A DNA stretch of 64,000 nucleotides from Candidatus Altimarinota bacterium (lineage in GTDB: Bacteria > Patescibacteriota > Gracilibacteria > Absconditabacterales > Absconditicoccaceae), in the NCBI GenBank assembly GCA_021734475.1, contig JAIPIU010000003.1, forward strand, positions 119,753-183,752, given 5' to 3'. Positions 44,686-58,832 of this stretch are shown here, piece by piece; the first letter of the stretch is position 1, and each line of letters starts with the position of its first letter. The translations under genes and the position numbers were made by a program. Below the pieces are notes generated by a model. It worked only from the letters and a program-made list of their open reading frames with translations, did not search any database and was not told the origin of the DNA.

Positions 44686-45228
44686 TTATAATTTAAATAC
44701 GAATCAAAGTGCTTCCAACAAAGCTTTTGACTGTTCAATATTTTTGGAACTAGTAACTATAGTAATTTGAATACCCATAGGTATTGTAACATCATCCAAT
44801 CACAATTCAGGAAAGATATTATAATTTGGAATTCAAATATTCAAAACTCCACTAGGATCGAAACTTTTTGAAGAGATTCAACTAAAATCTCTCATTCTAG
44901 GAAGAACCAACTTTACAAATCTATCCAAAAATTCTACAGCTCTCTTTTTTCTCAAAGTAGATTGTAACATTACAGGCATTCATTCCCTAAGTTTAAAATT
45001 AGAGATAGATTTTCTTGATTTTATCATACGAGCTTTTTGTCAACTTATTCTCTTCAAGTTATTTTCAAATTCACCAAAATCTTTTTGTCATTTTCTAGTA
45101 ACCAAAGATCATATTCCGCATGACAAAATTACTTTTTCAACCTTTGGAACTGCGTTAACATTTTTAATATTCAATTTATTTTGCAATTCTTTAACAAAAT
45201 CAATTTGCTCTTTTTTTGCTTTTGGCAT
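44686..45228 (-). CDS. rplE: Ribosomal protein L5
   Basis: 180 residues with UGA=Gly. KVEKVILSCGIGSLVTRKGQ, KLREGMPVMLQSTLR and the end DVTIPMGIQITIVTSSKNIEQSKALLEALG cover the family core. L5 binds 5S rRNA and contacts the P-site tRNA. Normal length and position. Confidence 0.95.
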
Positions 45229-45251
45229 ATCAATATTAAACAATATATAAA

Positions 45252-45542
45252 TTAATTAACAACTTTATTATCAAGTTTTGTTTTTCTAACTCTTTTTCAG
45301 TCTTTTTTAATATCTATTTTTATTTTAGATCATTTCTTTTCAGATTCTAAATAATACATAATATTAGAAATATGAATCGGTAATAGTTTTTTTATAAATC
45401 ACTTACCTTTCATAGCTTTTTTAGCTTCATTTACTCATGTTACATATACACGCTCTCAATCAATTTTTTCAATCACAGAAACCTTTCATTTATGTTTTCA
45501 TGAAATAACTATTACTGGATCTCCATTTCTCAATTTTTTCAT
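45252..45542 (-). CDS. rplX: Ribosomal protein L24
   Basis: 96 residues with UGA=Gly. KOW motif region GDPVIVISGKHKGKVS at the N-terminus; HISNIMYYLES matches the conserved SNV-type strand. One of the first proteins to bind 23S rRNA. Confidence 0.94.
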
Positions 45543-45583
45543 TTTCTATAATTTTTAATTATAAACTATTAGTTATTAATTAT

Positions 45584-45964
45584 TTAAAGTACCTCTTCAG
45601 CCATATTTGTAATATTTTTATATCACAAATCTTTTAATTCTCTAGCAACAGGACCAAAAACTCTTTTACCTATTGGACTCAAATTTCACTTAGCATCTTT
45701 TGTCAAGAGCACTACTGCGTTATCACCAAATCTAATATAAGATCAATCTGATCTTTTAGTTTCTTTTTTTGTTCTAACTATAATAGCTCGTACAACTTCT
45801 CATTTTTTTACAGAACTAGTAGGCATAACTTCTTTTACAGCAACTACAACTTTATCTCAAATTTTAGCTTTTTTAGCCATAGAAGATTTTAATATTCTTA
45901 TTACCTTAGCTTTCTTAGCTCAAGAATTATCGGCAACAACGACCATAGATTCATTTTGCAACAT
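45584..45964 (-). CDS. rplN: Ribosomal protein L14
   Basis: 126 residues with UGA=Gly. MLQNESMVVVADNSGAKKA is the L14 start, and FGDNAVVLL, PIGKRVFGPVAREL complete the signature. Contacts 16S rRNA in a bridge. Usual length is 122. Confidence 0.96.
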
Positions 45965-45988
45965 CTATCAAAACTAATTATATAAAAT

Positions 45989-46240
45989 TTATAAAACCTT
46001 TATTAATTTCCATCTCTTTGATTTACTAATAGGCTTTGTTTCTCTAAATAAAACCGTATCTCAAAGTTTAGACTCATTTTTCTCATCATGAATATAATAT
46101 TTTTTCTTAACAACAAATCTCTTTTTATACAAAGGATGTTTTTTTACAGATTTTACCAAAACAGTACGAGTCGTAGACATTTTATCACTTATAACCTCAC
46201 CCGTAAATTCCTTTATGTTTTTATCTCATATTATTGTCAT
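45989..46240 (-). CDS. rpsQ: Ribosomal protein S17
   Basis: 83 residues with UGA=Gly. FTGEVISDKMSTTRTVLVKSVKKHP and the OB-fold end LGDTVLFRETKPISKSKRW are typical. Its start overlaps the last codons of rpmC by 4 nt, showing translational coupling. Confidence 0.95.
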
Positions 46241-46428
46241 GTTTTATCTTTTAATTTAGATTTTAAAACAGTATTTATTCTAGCTATATCTCTACGTATT
46301 TTAGAAATATCACTAGTTTTTTTTAAACCACGTACAGCATTTTTCATATTCAAAGAATATAATTCCAATTTCAATTTTTTTCTTGTAGAAACAAGCTCTT
46401 TCGGTGTTTTTTCTTGTAATTCTTTCAT
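46237..46428 (-). CDS. rpmC: Ribosomal protein L29
   Basis: 63 residues from the ATG at 46428 (MKELQEKTPKELVS), the usual L29 start, preceded by AAAGGAAAG. In table 25 an in-frame ATG at 46449 (MKGKGVFMKEL) is also open. Two-helix protein by the exit tunnel. Confidence 0.93.
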   Translation of the reverse strand: MKELQEKTPKELVSTRKKLKLELYSLNMKNAVRGLKKTSDISKIRRDIARINTVLKSKLKDKT

Positions 46429-46476
46429 AAACACTCACTTTCCTTTCATTTCCAATATTTTGAATAAATAAAATAA

Positions 46477-46896
46477 TTATCTAACTTCTCATTTTAAAAC
46501 AACTCTAGTTCTCACAGAAAGTTTTTTTCAAGCAGAGATCAAAACTTTTCTAGCATCTTCTTCAGCTAATCAACTAACTTCAAATATTATTTTTCATTTT
46601 CTAACAGCTGCTGCATAATGATCAACATCTCATTTTCAAGTTCCCATTGGCATTTCCAATCACTTTTTTGTAATAGGAGTATTAGGAAAAACTCTAAATC
46701 GAATTTGTCAAACTTTTCTTGTGTGTCTAACAACAACTTTTCTAGCTGCTTCCAATTGTTTATTAGAAAGATATCAACTTGTTACTGCTTTTAATCACAT
46801 ATCTCCAAAAGATATATAACTTCATCTGACACTCTTTCAAGACAAAGGTTTAACATGTTGTTTTCTAAATTTCCATCTTTTAGGCGTTAATAACAT
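46477..46896 (-). CDS. rplP: Ribosomal protein L16
   Basis: 139 residues with UGA=Gly. MLLTPKRWKFRKQHVKPLSGKS and the later ITKKGLEMPMGTGKGDVDHY segment are diagnostic. L16 lies near the A site and peptidyl-transferase centre. Confidence 0.96.
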
Positions 46897-46914
46897 TTTA
46901 CTTAATTCAAATTA

Positions 46915-47580
46915 TTAAAAACTAACTGATTTTGCGGATTTTTTCTTTGATGATGATATTACTCATTTCTCTATCCAAACTTTTACTCACAATACTCAAT
47001 ACTTAGTCATTGCTTGTAAATAATAATAATCTATATCAGATCTAAATGTTTGCAATGAAACTCTTCAATCTATAAATTTTTCAGTTCTAGCAATATCAGC
47101 TCAATTCAATCTTCATCCTATTTGTATTTTAGCTCATAAAGCTCATTTTTCCAATATTTTAGACAAAACATTTTTAGCAACTTTTCTATATGGCATTCTA
47201 GATTCCAACTGAGTAGCTATAAATTCTGCCATAACTTTAGCTGATAATTCAGGCATTCTAACCTCTTTCACATTTATTCTAAAGTTTTTTTTAAATTTCT
47301 TTTTCAAATCAGCTTCAGTTTCTTTTATTTTAGCTCATTGTTTTCACATTATCAATCATACTTTTGAAGCAAAAATAATTATCTCACCTTCTTTCAAAGT
47401 TTTTCTTATAACTACTTTTGAAACACCAGCTCTAGGAAAAAGCTTATCCAAATAGTTTCTAATTTTTATATCTTCTACAAAAAAATCTGAAGATGACCTT
47501 TGGTTTTTTGCGAACCATTCAGCGGGCCAAGATTTCATAATACCAACTCTCATTCAAACGGGATTTACTTTTTGTCACAT
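46915..47580 (-). CDS. rpsC: Ribosomal protein S3
   Basis: 221 residues with UGA=Gly. MGQKVNPVGMRVGIMKSW start, KH domain around GLIMGKQGAKIKE (about 70), and the C-terminal GVLGVKVWIEKG. A Ser/Lys tail follows. Part of the mRNA entry channel. Confidence 0.96.
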
Positions 47581-47588
47581 AAGGTAGA

Positions 47589-47924
47589 TTACTTAGTATT
47601 TAAAACAACTTTCACAAAAGCTCTATGTCTAATATAATAATTTACTCTAGATCTAGAAACAAATCTAATTCTTTTAAGCTTAGGACCTCTTCAAACTTCA
47701 ATTTTGTCTATAAATAATTCATCATATTTAAGACCCTTTGATTCAGCATTCGCAGCAGCAGATTTTACAACTTTATACAAAATTTTTGCTGGTCTTTTTG
47801 GAGTAAAATTCAAAACATCCAAAGCCTCTTTAACGCTCATATTTTTAACTAATTTTGCTATCAAATTCATCTTTTTTTCAGATGTAAGAGCATATTTTAA
47901 TGTAGCTATAGCTATATTACTCAT
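47589..47924 (-). CDS. rplV: Ribosomal protein L22
   Basis: 111 residues with UGA=Gly. MSNIAIATLKYALTSEKKMN starts the core; KRPAKILYKVVKSAAANAE and the RHRAFVKVVL end match. I prefer ATG 47924 to an upstream TTG. Lines the exit tunnel. Confidence 0.95.
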
Positions 47925-47973
47925 TATAAACAAATACAAATATAAATCATAAAATCTAATTCTTAATTATCAA

Positions 47974-48231
47974 TTAGAATGGATGTCATCTAAATGTCCT
48001 AGTAGGAACAAATTCTCATAATCTATGTCACATCATATCTTCTGTAACATAAACGCTGACAAATTGTTTTCAATTATGAACAGCAAAAGTAAATCAAATC
48101 ATTTGAGGCACAATATGACACGCTCTGTCCCATACTTTTATAACTTTTTTATCGCCTCAATCATTCATTTTATTTACCTTATTGAGTATTTTTTCATTTA
48201 CATAGAATCCTTTTTTAAGAGATCTTGCCAT
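47974..48231 (-). CDS. rpsS: Ribosomal protein S19
   Basis: 85 residues with UGA=Gly. MARSLKKGFYVNEKI, WDRACHIVPQMIGFTFAVHNGKQ and the C-terminal GEFVPTRTFRGH identify it. Located in the head of the 30S subunit. Confidence 0.95.
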
Positions 48232-48272
48232 TAACTGAAGTTCTTAAACAAATAAAATCCATATTTTAAAAA

Positions 48273-49121
48273 CTAATTCTTAGTTCTTTTTGATACTATA
48301 AATTTATTAGACCATTTCTTACTTTTTCTAGTTTTAATTCCAGGAGCAACCAATTTACCACTAAAAGATTTTGGTCATCTTTTAGATCATATAGAAGAAT
48401 GTCACTCTCATCATCAATGTGGATGATCCACAGGATTCATATTTTTTCAAAGTACATGTGGTTTTTTTCATAACCATCTTTGTCTTCCCGCTTTTCATAT
48501 AACTATATTTTTATGTTGTTCATTACCAAGTTCTCATATAGTAGCTCGACAATCTTGATTAAATTTTCTTACTTCTCATGATGATAATTTTATAAAAACC
48601 AATTTTTGAATTTCATCCTTTCATGCTATAGTAGCAGAGCTTCAAGCTGTTTTTATAAGTTTTCATTTTGAAAACGGAGTTACCTCCAAATTAAAAACAT
48701 TCATACCTTCTGGAATATCTTTTAATTGTTTTCTATTACCAGCCTGTATTGGAGCATCCTTTCAATTCATAATAAATTCTCAAACTTTGATTCATTTCCA
48801 AGCCAAAACATATCTTTTTTCTCAGTCTGCATAAGCCACCAACGCAATTCTAGAAGTTCTATATGGATCATATTCCAAACTAACAATTTTAGCTTTTATA
48901 TCACATTTATCATATCCCTGAAAATCAACTAATCTATAAAGTCTTTTGTGTCAACCACCCATAAATCTGGATGTTGTTCTTCATTTATTATTTCTTCATC
49001 CTGTTTTTCAAATAAAAACAGTTAAAGACTTTTCAGGCTTTGTTTTAGTAATATCACTAAAATCATATCATACCATAAAGCGTCTAGAAGGAGTATAGGG
49101 TTTGTATTTCTTTATAGGCAT
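48273..49121 (-). CDS. rplB: Ribosomal protein L2
   Basis: 282 residues with UGA=Gly. [17 protein letters not shown] start, [18 protein letters not shown], and the peptidyl-transferase loop [13 protein letters not shown] (about 225, with the essential His). Universally conserved; associates the subunits. Confidence 0.97.
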
Positions 49122-49147
49122 CTAATAAATTCACATATTAAAAAACA

Positions 49148-49489
49148 TTATGCTCAAATTTCTATTTTATCTTTTTTATTAAGTGTAACTACGGCTTTTT
49201 TATAAGCTTTTCTAACCAATTTTCTTTGATTTCTTCACTTAAAAGCAACATTAACTATATTAATTTTTAATGGAGTAACTTTATAAAGATAAACAATAGC
49301 TTCCTTTACATCATTTTTATTAGCATCTTTATTTACCTTAAAAAAATATTTATTCACAGATTCTTGCTGCTTATAAGTTTTTTCAGTTACCATAGGAGCT
49401 AATATAATATCAAAAGGTGTAAACTTCTTGATAGCTTTAGCTGAAACACTTTTTTTTGCTCTTTTAATTAATATATCCTTAAAGGTCAT
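49148..49489 (-). CDS. rplW: Ribosomal protein L23
   Basis: 113 residues with UGA=Gly. IILAPMVTEKTYKQQESVNKYFFKV and KEAIVYLYKVTPLKINIVNV cover the core. The N-terminal 25 residues are an added basic stretch. Forms the docking site for SRP and trigger factor. Confidence 0.93.
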
Positions 49490-49511
49490 CTATAATTTTA
49501 TATCTAATAAA

Positions 49512-50138
49512 TTATTTATTTATCTTTTCCAACGCAGCCTTCAAAAACATTATCTTTTCAAAAGACATTAGATCTTGAGGATTTAAATAGTCGGCTAATA
49601 TATATTTAACATTTTTAAGATTTTTGAATGATTTTTCCAAAATCCCATCTTTTTGATCCAAAACAAGCAAAACTTTTTGACTGTCTACTCATATATTTTT
49701 CAAAACAGATTCAGCATTTTTTGTTTTAATTTCTTTATAATCAAACTCATCCAATCATATAATCTGATTATCTCTAGCTTTGATAGTCAAAAGTCAATTT
49801 ATAGCCAATCTTCTAGTCTTTTTATTCATAGTCTTAGAAAAATTTCTCTCAGATCTAGGACCAAAAGCCACTCATCATCATTTTCTAATAGGAGATCTTC
49901 TTTGTCAAGCTCTAGCATTACCAGTTCACTTTTGTTTATATAATTTCTTATTTGATCATGCAACTTCTCAAACTCATTTTGTATTAGCTATGCTATTACG
50001 AGCATTTGATATTTGAAGCAAATAATATTCATGAATCAAATTTTCATTTATCAAAGAATCATCAAAAACACTCTCGTTCAAGTCGAACTTAGAAACCACC
50101 TTTCAATCTTTATTATAAATATCTACAGAATATGTCAT
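49512..50138 (-). CDS. rplD: Ribosomal protein L4
   Basis: 208 residues with UGA=Gly. The extended loop (KQKGTGNARAGQRRSPIRKGGG-type, several Gly from TGA) near residues 65-90 and the ESKAVFAFGP-like VAFGPRSER segment identify it. In other bacteria L4 also represses the S10 operon. Confidence 0.94.
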
Positions 50139-50163
50139 TTATTTAAAAACAATTCATAAAACT

Positions 50164-50772
50164 TTATTCTATTATAAACTTTAATAAACCATTATATGTT
50201 CATGGTAAAGATCATTTTACAATGATCAATTTTTCATTATTTGAATCAACAAAGTCAATTACATTTATCTTTTTTAATGTAATTTTTTCATATCACATTT
50301 GTCATGCATGAGGATGTCATTTCAAAGTTCTTCTAGGTTTTCTATTACCCATAGAACCAACATGTCTATGAAATTTTGAACCATGAGTTTTGGGTCATCA
50401 ATCAAGATTAAATCTCTTCATTGCTCACTGATATCATTTACCTTTTGAATATCCTACAACAGTAACTGTTTTGATTTCATCAAGTAAAGATTCATCTATG
50501 ATTTTTCAAACTTCATGTTGTTGAACAAAAGAATCATCAACTTTAAATTCAGTCATCATTTTATAATCTATTTTTTTTCATTTTTCTTTCTTTAATTCTT
50601 TTTTTTCTACTCAAACAACAGCAGAAATATATCAGTCTTTATCTTGATCTTTATATCTCACTATTTCTTGTTGTAGAATTTTAACTACAGTAACAGGGAT
50701 TTGTTTTTCATTATCCCAAACTCTAGTCATTTCTTTTTTTTGAACAACAATACCTCACTTATTACTCATCAT
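50164..50772 (-). CDS. rplC: Ribosomal protein L3
   Basis: 202 residues with UGA=Gly. GKGYQGAMKRF, THGSKFHRHVGSMGNRKPRRTLKGH and the ending PG-type loop are diagnostic. Two ATGs (50772, 50769) are adjacent and in frame. Usual length about 210. Confidence 0.95.
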
Positions 50773-50809
50773 CCGAAATTGACTAATTAAAATATATATA
50801 TAATTTTTT

Positions 50810-51139
50810 TTAAAAAACCTTTACGTCAACCAAAACACCAACTGGAATAGATAAATTTTGTAGATATTCAACTGTCTTTGATCATGTTTCTACAACGTCT
50901 ATCAATCTAGAATATGTCATTCTTTCAAACTGTTCTCTAGAAGATTTATGCTTAAAATTTGACTTAAGCACAGTATAAAGCTTTCTTTTTTTAGGTAATG
51001 GTATCGGTCATTTTACCTTAGCTCATGATTTTATAAGCAAAGAAATAACTTTTCATACAGAAGATTCCAACATTTTAATGTCGTAACTTTTTAATTTTAT
51101 CCTCAATTTAGGTGTTTGATCTTTTTTTGCGTCTGCCAT
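50810..51139 (-). CDS. rpsJ: Ribosomal protein S10
   Basis: 109 residues. The ATG at 51139 gives [20 protein letters not shown], the true N-terminal strand. [22 protein letters not shown] and the [14 protein letters not shown] end match. First gene of the S10 cluster; tuf lies upstream on the same strand with a terminator between. Confidence 0.95.
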
Positions 51140-51192
51140 AAAAACAGTTTACTCAAAATAAATATTGCACTTATCAATTCATGCAAATTTAA

Positions 51193-51233
51193 CAAAAAAA
51201 CCTACTTTAGATAATAAAACCCAAAGTAAGGTT
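51193..51233 (-). terminator. Terminator downstream of tuf
   Basis: Minus strand AACCTTACTTT, loop, AAAGTAGG and a T-run. It separates tuf from rpsJ, so the S10 cluster may have its own promoter or depend on read-through. Confidence 0.75.
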
Positions 51234-51239
51234 TATTTA

Positions 51240-52421
51240 TTATTCGTTAACTTTTGTAATAACTCCAGCACCAACAGTTCTTCCTCATTCTCTAATAGCA
51301 AATCTAAGTCATTCTTCCATAGCAACTGGATAGATCAATTCTACATCTATTTTTGCATTATCTCAAGGCATAATCATTTCTGTACCAGCCTTCAAAGCTA
51401 TACTTCAAGTTACATCAGTAGTTCTCAAGAAAAATTGTGGTCTATAACCAGTCATAAATGGAGTATGTCTTCATCCTTCTTCCTTTTTCAATACATAAAC
51501 TTCAGCTTCAAATTTTTTGTGAGCTGTTACAGTTCCTGGTTTACACAAAACTTGTCCTCTTTCTATTTGGTCTTTATCTATTCATCTTAATAACAATCAT
51601 ACATTCATACCAGCATCAGCTTGAGGAAATGGTTTATGAAACATTTCTACTCATGTAATAACTGTCTTTTTTGGTTCCAATCCCAATCCAAGAATTTCTA
51701 ATTCATCATTTACTTTTACAATCCCTCTTTCTATTCTTCATGTTGCAACAGTTCCTCTTCCTTTTATAGAAAATACATCTTCAACTGGCATCAAGAAAGT
51801 TTTATCAGTATCTCTTTCTGGCATAGGTATATATGAATCTATAGCAGCTAATAAATCCCAGATAGGTTTAGCAGCTCATGCTTCGTCTGTTGGATTTTCC
51901 AAAGCTTTTAATGCTGATCATCTAATAATAGGTACTGGTTGATCAAGCCCATATCCTTGTTTTTTCAAAAGATCTCTTACTTCTTCTTCAACTAGATCAA
52001 GCATATCTTGATCATCTACCATATCGCATTTATTCAAAAACACAACTACAGAAGGAACATTAACCTGTTTAGCCAAAAGAATATGTTCTCTTGTTTGAGG
52101 CATTGGTCAATCTGTACCAGCAACAACTAATATTGCTCAATCCATTTGAGCAGCTCAAACTATCATATTTTTTACATAATCAGCATGTCCTGGACAATCT
52201 ATATGTGCATAATGTCTAGCTTCAGTTTCATATTCTACGTGTCTTGTATTAATAGTAATTCATCTAGCTTTTTCTTCAGGTGCATTATCTATTGCATCAT
52301 AAGCCATAACTTTAGCTCCTCATTTAGTAGCAGCTACAGCTGTAATAGCAGCAGTCAAAGTAGTTTTTCAGTGGTCTACATGTCATATAGTACCAACGTT
52401 AACATGTGGTTTATTAGCCAT
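51240..52421 (-). CDS. tuf: Elongation factor Tu
   Basis: 393 residues with UGA=Gly. GTPase motifs GHVDHGKTT (about 18), [12 protein letters not shown] (about 80) and NKCDMVDDQ (about 135) are followed by domains 2 and 3, ending [15 protein letters not shown]-Tu delivers aminoacyl-tRNA to the ribosome. Several invariant glycines of the P-loop and effector loop are TGA. fusA and rpsL/rpsG, often upstream, are not here; tRNA genes are instead. Confidence 0.97.
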
Positions 52422-52743
52422 TTTAATAATAATTATAGATTAAAAAGAAAAGTTTTTATTTAAAATGATTTGAAACACGATACTAGAGATAGAACATTAA
52501 GAATTTGCAACCTTATTTCAAGAGATTTTAAAAAAAACTCCTGTCTCGTATAAATGATAGTCAACAAGCGATCTTATGCTATCTATTTATTTACCGAAAC
52601 TCAAACTACAGATAATTAACTTTTTACAAAGTCATTGTATCTACAGCAATAACGTTGAATTCTTACATCCATACAATCCAAGTAGACAAATACTTTGTCT
52701 AACTCAAATTTCAACGTCTATAAGAAACAATAATTCACTAAAC
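52422..52743 (-). other. Long leader/promoter region of tuf
   Basis: No gene. It must contain the tuf promoter; a TTGCAA with a TAGTAT-like -10 is one option. A hairpin TAGACAAA/TTTGTCTA lies at about 52692-52710, inside a wider CGTTGAA...TTCAACG pairing. These may be an attenuator or processing structure linked to the upstream tRNA-Pro. Confidence 0.4.
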
Positions 52744-52817
52744 TCGGGGATGCGGGACTCGAACTCGCGACCTCTTGGTCCCAAACCAAGCACTCTAGCC
52801 ATCTGAGCTAATCCCCG
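52744..52817 (-). tRNA. tRNA-Pro (UGG)
   Basis: Cloverleaf with acceptor CGGGGAT/ATCCCCG, D-arm GCTCAGATGGCTAGAGT, anticodon loop TTTGGGA (anticodon UGG), T-arm GCGAGTTCGAGTCCCGC. CCA is not encoded. Confidence 0.93.
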
Positions 52818-52893
52818 ATATTATAAATCACAAAACCTAAACTTTAAAGCCTAAATTATTTTAGACTTTCAGCTTTTTGTTTTAGGCTTTACA

Positions 52894-52970
52894 TGGTGGG
52901 CATAGATAGACTCGAACTATCGACCTCACCCTTATCAGAGGTGCGCTCTAACCACCTGAGCTATATGCCC
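52894..52970 (-). tRNA. tRNA-Ile (GAU)
   Basis: Acceptor GGGCATA/TATGCCC, anticodon loop CTGATAA (GAU), T-loop GTTCGAGTC. The 3' CCA is encoded. Confidence 0.95.
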
Positions 52971-52998
52971 TTATCCTTTTTTAAATGAATTAATTTAA

Positions 52999-53073
52999 TG
53001 GTGCCAAGAGGCAGAATTGAACTGCCGACACAAGGCTTTTCAGGCCTCTGCTCTACCACTGAGCTACCTTGGC
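52999..53073 (-). tRNA. tRNA-Phe (GAA)
   Basis: Acceptor GCCAAGG/CTTGGC, D-arm GCTCAGTGGTAGAGC, anticodon loop CTGAAAA (GAA), T-loop GTTCAATTC. The 3' CCA is encoded. Confidence 0.94.
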
Positions 53074-53266
53074 TTATTATTTTTTTTGAAACAAAAAAAC
53101 ACAAAAACTGAATGAGCTTATACATATATGTACACAAAATTCAAGTCAAATTAATTAAATTAAATCAGATTAGAAAATATAGAGGAAGTTCCAATAAATT
53201 TCACCTTGTTTTTTTTTGTAGAAAAATTATTTTAAAGTCTCGATTTTAGATATTCTATTTTACTAA

Positions 53267-56656
<3,390 letters not shown>

Positions 56657-56663
56657 GCTAAAA

Positions 56664-56886
56664 ATGTCGCATTACCAAGGCAACGCCAATAAACGATTAC
56701 CGACCCATACAAGTATACAAAAATAATTTAATAAACACAATAGTGCCTAGTGCGACTTGAGTTTTTTTCGTTAGTTTTTTGGGTCAAGCCAAAAAAGTAA
56801 CTCGTAAGGTTTGGGGCGCGAAAAGCCCCATAAATAACATTTAAATATTCTAGATTCCGGCCGCAAAACTTAACGCCGGAATGACA
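56664..56886 (+). repeat. Structured intergenic repeat family, copy G
   Basis: The 5' box is lost. Hairpin I pairs GTCGCA (56666) with TGCGAC (about 56751), with inner GGC/GCC. Hairpin II is GTTAGTTTTTTGG with CCAAAAAAGTAAC around GTCAAG. Third hairpin GGGGCGCGAAAAGCCCC. An ATTCCGG...CCGGAAT palindrome follows (56857-56886). Confidence 0.78.
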
Positions 56887-56967
56887 GTTAAAAAATTTAT
56901 ATTTGAATCCAAGTCTCTTTTCACTAAAAGCTTTGTTACAAAAACTTTCAGCTTTATGCTTTAAAAT

Positions 56968-57052
56968 GGAAGGTTGGCAGAGTGGTCGATCGCGCATCGT
57001 TGGAAACGATGTGTACCGCAAGGTACCGAGGGTTCGAATCCCTCATCTTCCG
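56968..57052 (+). tRNA. tRNA-Ser (GGA)
   Basis: Class II tRNA, 85 nt: acceptor GGAAGGT/ATCTTCC, anticodon loop TTGGAAA (GGA), long variable arm GTACC-GCAA-GGTAC, T-loop GTTCGAATC. CCA not encoded. Confidence 0.94.
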
Positions 57053-57055
57053 AGT

Positions 57056-57090
57056 TAAAAAAACCACAGCAATTAAACTATGGTTTTTTT
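57056..57090 (+). terminator. Terminator of tRNA-Ser
   Basis: AAAAAACCACAG, loop, CTATGGTTTTTTT; could also act on the convergent minus-strand gene. Confidence 0.65.
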
Positions 57091-57109
57091 TATTTTACAT
57101 TATTTTTAA

Positions 57110-57907
57110 TTAATTTTTAATCCACTTTTCTAATCTCCATCATATCATCCCAAAAATTACAGCTATACATACTCATGTAGTCCAAATAATACTGCTTGCA
57201 TATACAGGATCTACACCTATTCTTTTGATGATAATACCTATAAATGCCCATATCACTACCAAAGCAAAAATAATATTATATTTTTTATATAAGCTAATAA
57301 GCGCCAATAATGCCGCTACTATAATCACTACAATAGTCCAAAATATATCAGTCATTCATCGCATATTCCATCATGTATTTACAAGCCAAGTGCTAATATT
57401 TGCTATAGTCGCTACAGATATCCATCATAAATATAAACTAAATGGAATCTGAACCAATAATTTATCTCATCGATTTCATAATTTTTTTCCAATCAAAACT
57501 TTGTTTGCAATCACTATCAAAACAATCAAAAACAATATCATAATAATTACAGACAGCCAAACTAATTTATAATGCCAAGCAAATATCCATCATATATTAA
57601 TCACACATGAAAACAAAAACCAGATTCAGATTTTTTTTGTAATTCATAAACTTTTTTTCTTATACAAATCAACTATCTGCCATACAACAAATCCAGTCAA
57701 AGCTAAATAAATCAATCCCCAAATAGAAAATGTAATTCCAGCAGGTGTAAATAAATTTGGATATAAATCAGATAATTCCCCTGTTGTCATTCATCCTATA
57801 GGCAAACTAGTAGCAAGATAATTTATCACCAAAACAGCTATAAATCAAACAATATTAGCAATAGCTAAAAACCCAATTAATCATTTTTTATTAGAAATTT
57901 TTGCCAT
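57110..57907 (-). CDS. TspO/MBR-like (tryptophan-rich) membrane protein
   Basis: 265 residues with UGA=Gly. About eight membrane segments. [18 protein letters not shown] (about 50), [16 protein letters not shown] (about 100) and [14 protein letters not shown] (about 155) match the TspO family pattern, which is usually 5 helices and 160 residues; the protein has extra C-terminal helices. TspO proteins bind porphyrins and cholesterol-like ligands; the role here is unknown. Converges on tRNA-Ser. Confidence 0.65.
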
Positions 57908-57968
57908 TAAAATATTTTTAAAATAAAAACAATTCTTATCTACACTTTATAAAAGAAATTTCAAGTAA

Positions 57969-57994
57969 TAAAAAAGAGGGGGTAAAACCCCCTC
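57969..57994 (-). terminator. Terminator of the 57999-58734 pair
   Basis: Minus strand GAGGGGG-TTTTA-CCCCCTC with T6. Confidence 0.85.
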
Positions 57995-57998
57995 AAAA

Positions 57999-58445
57999 TC
58001 AATCTCTTAATAAGTTCCTAAAGTTCTGTCTGATTACTTCTGGAGAACGAAAATAAATCCATTTACTATCACCAGGTTCTTTATACTTACCAAATAATTG
58101 TGTAGCTTCATGTTTAGGATCAGATAAGTTTGGATAATGTTTTTTCCATTCAAAGATGATTTCGTATACAGGAATTCCATCCAAATCATAGATAGAATAC
58201 TCTTCTACAGAAACAATCTCTCGATCCAATCCCCACATAATTCTACAATAATCATTGATCTCATCAATATTGATATTTCCATGAAACCTTAGCCCCATTA
58301 GATTATTCTCTATCTTTTCTATTACAGGCAGCAAATTATTATTTGCCTCTTTTTCTTGAAAAGATCGATAAATAAACATAAATGTACTAAAAGTAAGCAA
58401 AGATACAATTGAAACAATCAACACAGTTAAAATAATTTTTTTCAT
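57999..58445 (-). CDS. Membrane-anchored hypothetical protein, standard-glycine type, 148 aa
   Basis: From ATG 58445: KKIILTVLIVSIVSLLTFSTFMFIY is one N-terminal helix; the outer domain has ENNLMGLRFHGNINIDEIND and a Trp/Tyr-rich end (EPGDSKWIYFRSPEVIR). No TGA; glycines GGN. I chose this ATG because a longer frame would overlap the stop of the upstream gene. 16 nt after the 90-aa gene, so one two-gene operon. Family unknown. Confidence 0.68.
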   Translation of the reverse strand: MKKIILTVLIVSIVSLLTFSTFMFIYRSFQEKEANNNLLPVIEKIENNLMGLRFHGNINIDEINDYCRIMWGLDREIVSVEEYSIYDLDGIPVYEIIFEWKKHYPNLSDPKHEATQLFGKYKEPGDSKWIYFRSPEVIRQNFRNLLRD

Positions 58446-58461
58446 AATCTGATCTTTTTTG

Positions 58462-58734
58462 TTAATTTTTCGGTATAAATTCATGTAACTCAACTACCTG
58501 AATATCCATACCAATTTGTTTCAACTTTTCTAATTTTTGTTCATAGTTTTTCATACAATCAATTTCCAATTGAAGGTATGGCTGACTAATTTCTTTTAGA
58601 TCTTTTACTTTTGAATCTACTATTGTTACAACAATATGTTGAGCATAGGATTCATTTTCAAAAACCCTTTTGATCTTGGAATAAACCAAATCAGCAGATA
58701 GCTTATTCAAACCATAAATTTTAATATTCGGCAT
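58462..58734 (-). CDS. Hypothetical protein, standard-glycine type, 90 aa (possible tautomerase-like fold)
   Basis: Starts MPNIKIYGLNKLSADLVYSKI, with Pro after Met and a first strand as in tautomerase-superfamily or DUF1904 proteins, then a helix, strand HIVVTIVDS, and second helix. The end VVELHEFIPKN has no clear match. No TGA. First gene of the operon under the promoter at 58760. Weak functional hint only. Confidence 0.6.
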   Translation of the reverse strand: MPNIKIYGLNKLSADLVYSKIKRVFENESYAQHIVVTIVDSKVKDLKEISQPYLQLEIDCMKNYEQKLEKLKQIGMDIQVVELHEFIPKN

Positions 58735-58759
58735 AGTTTTATTTTTATATTTTCACAAA

Positions 58760-58787
58760 AATATAAATATTTTAAAACAAATGTCAA
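58760..58787 (-). promoter_or_regulatory. Promoter of the two-gene operon
   Basis: Minus strand TTGACA, 16 bp, TATATT. Confidence 0.7.
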
Positions 58788-58801
58788 TAGATATGAAAAA
58801 T

Positions 58802-58829
58802 AAAAAAGAGAGAGTAAAAACTCCCTCCG
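58802..58829 (-). terminator. Terminator of the methyltransferase gene
   Basis: Minus strand GAGGGAGT-TTTT-ACTCTCTC followed by T6. Confidence 0.8.
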
Positions 58830-58832
58830 TAA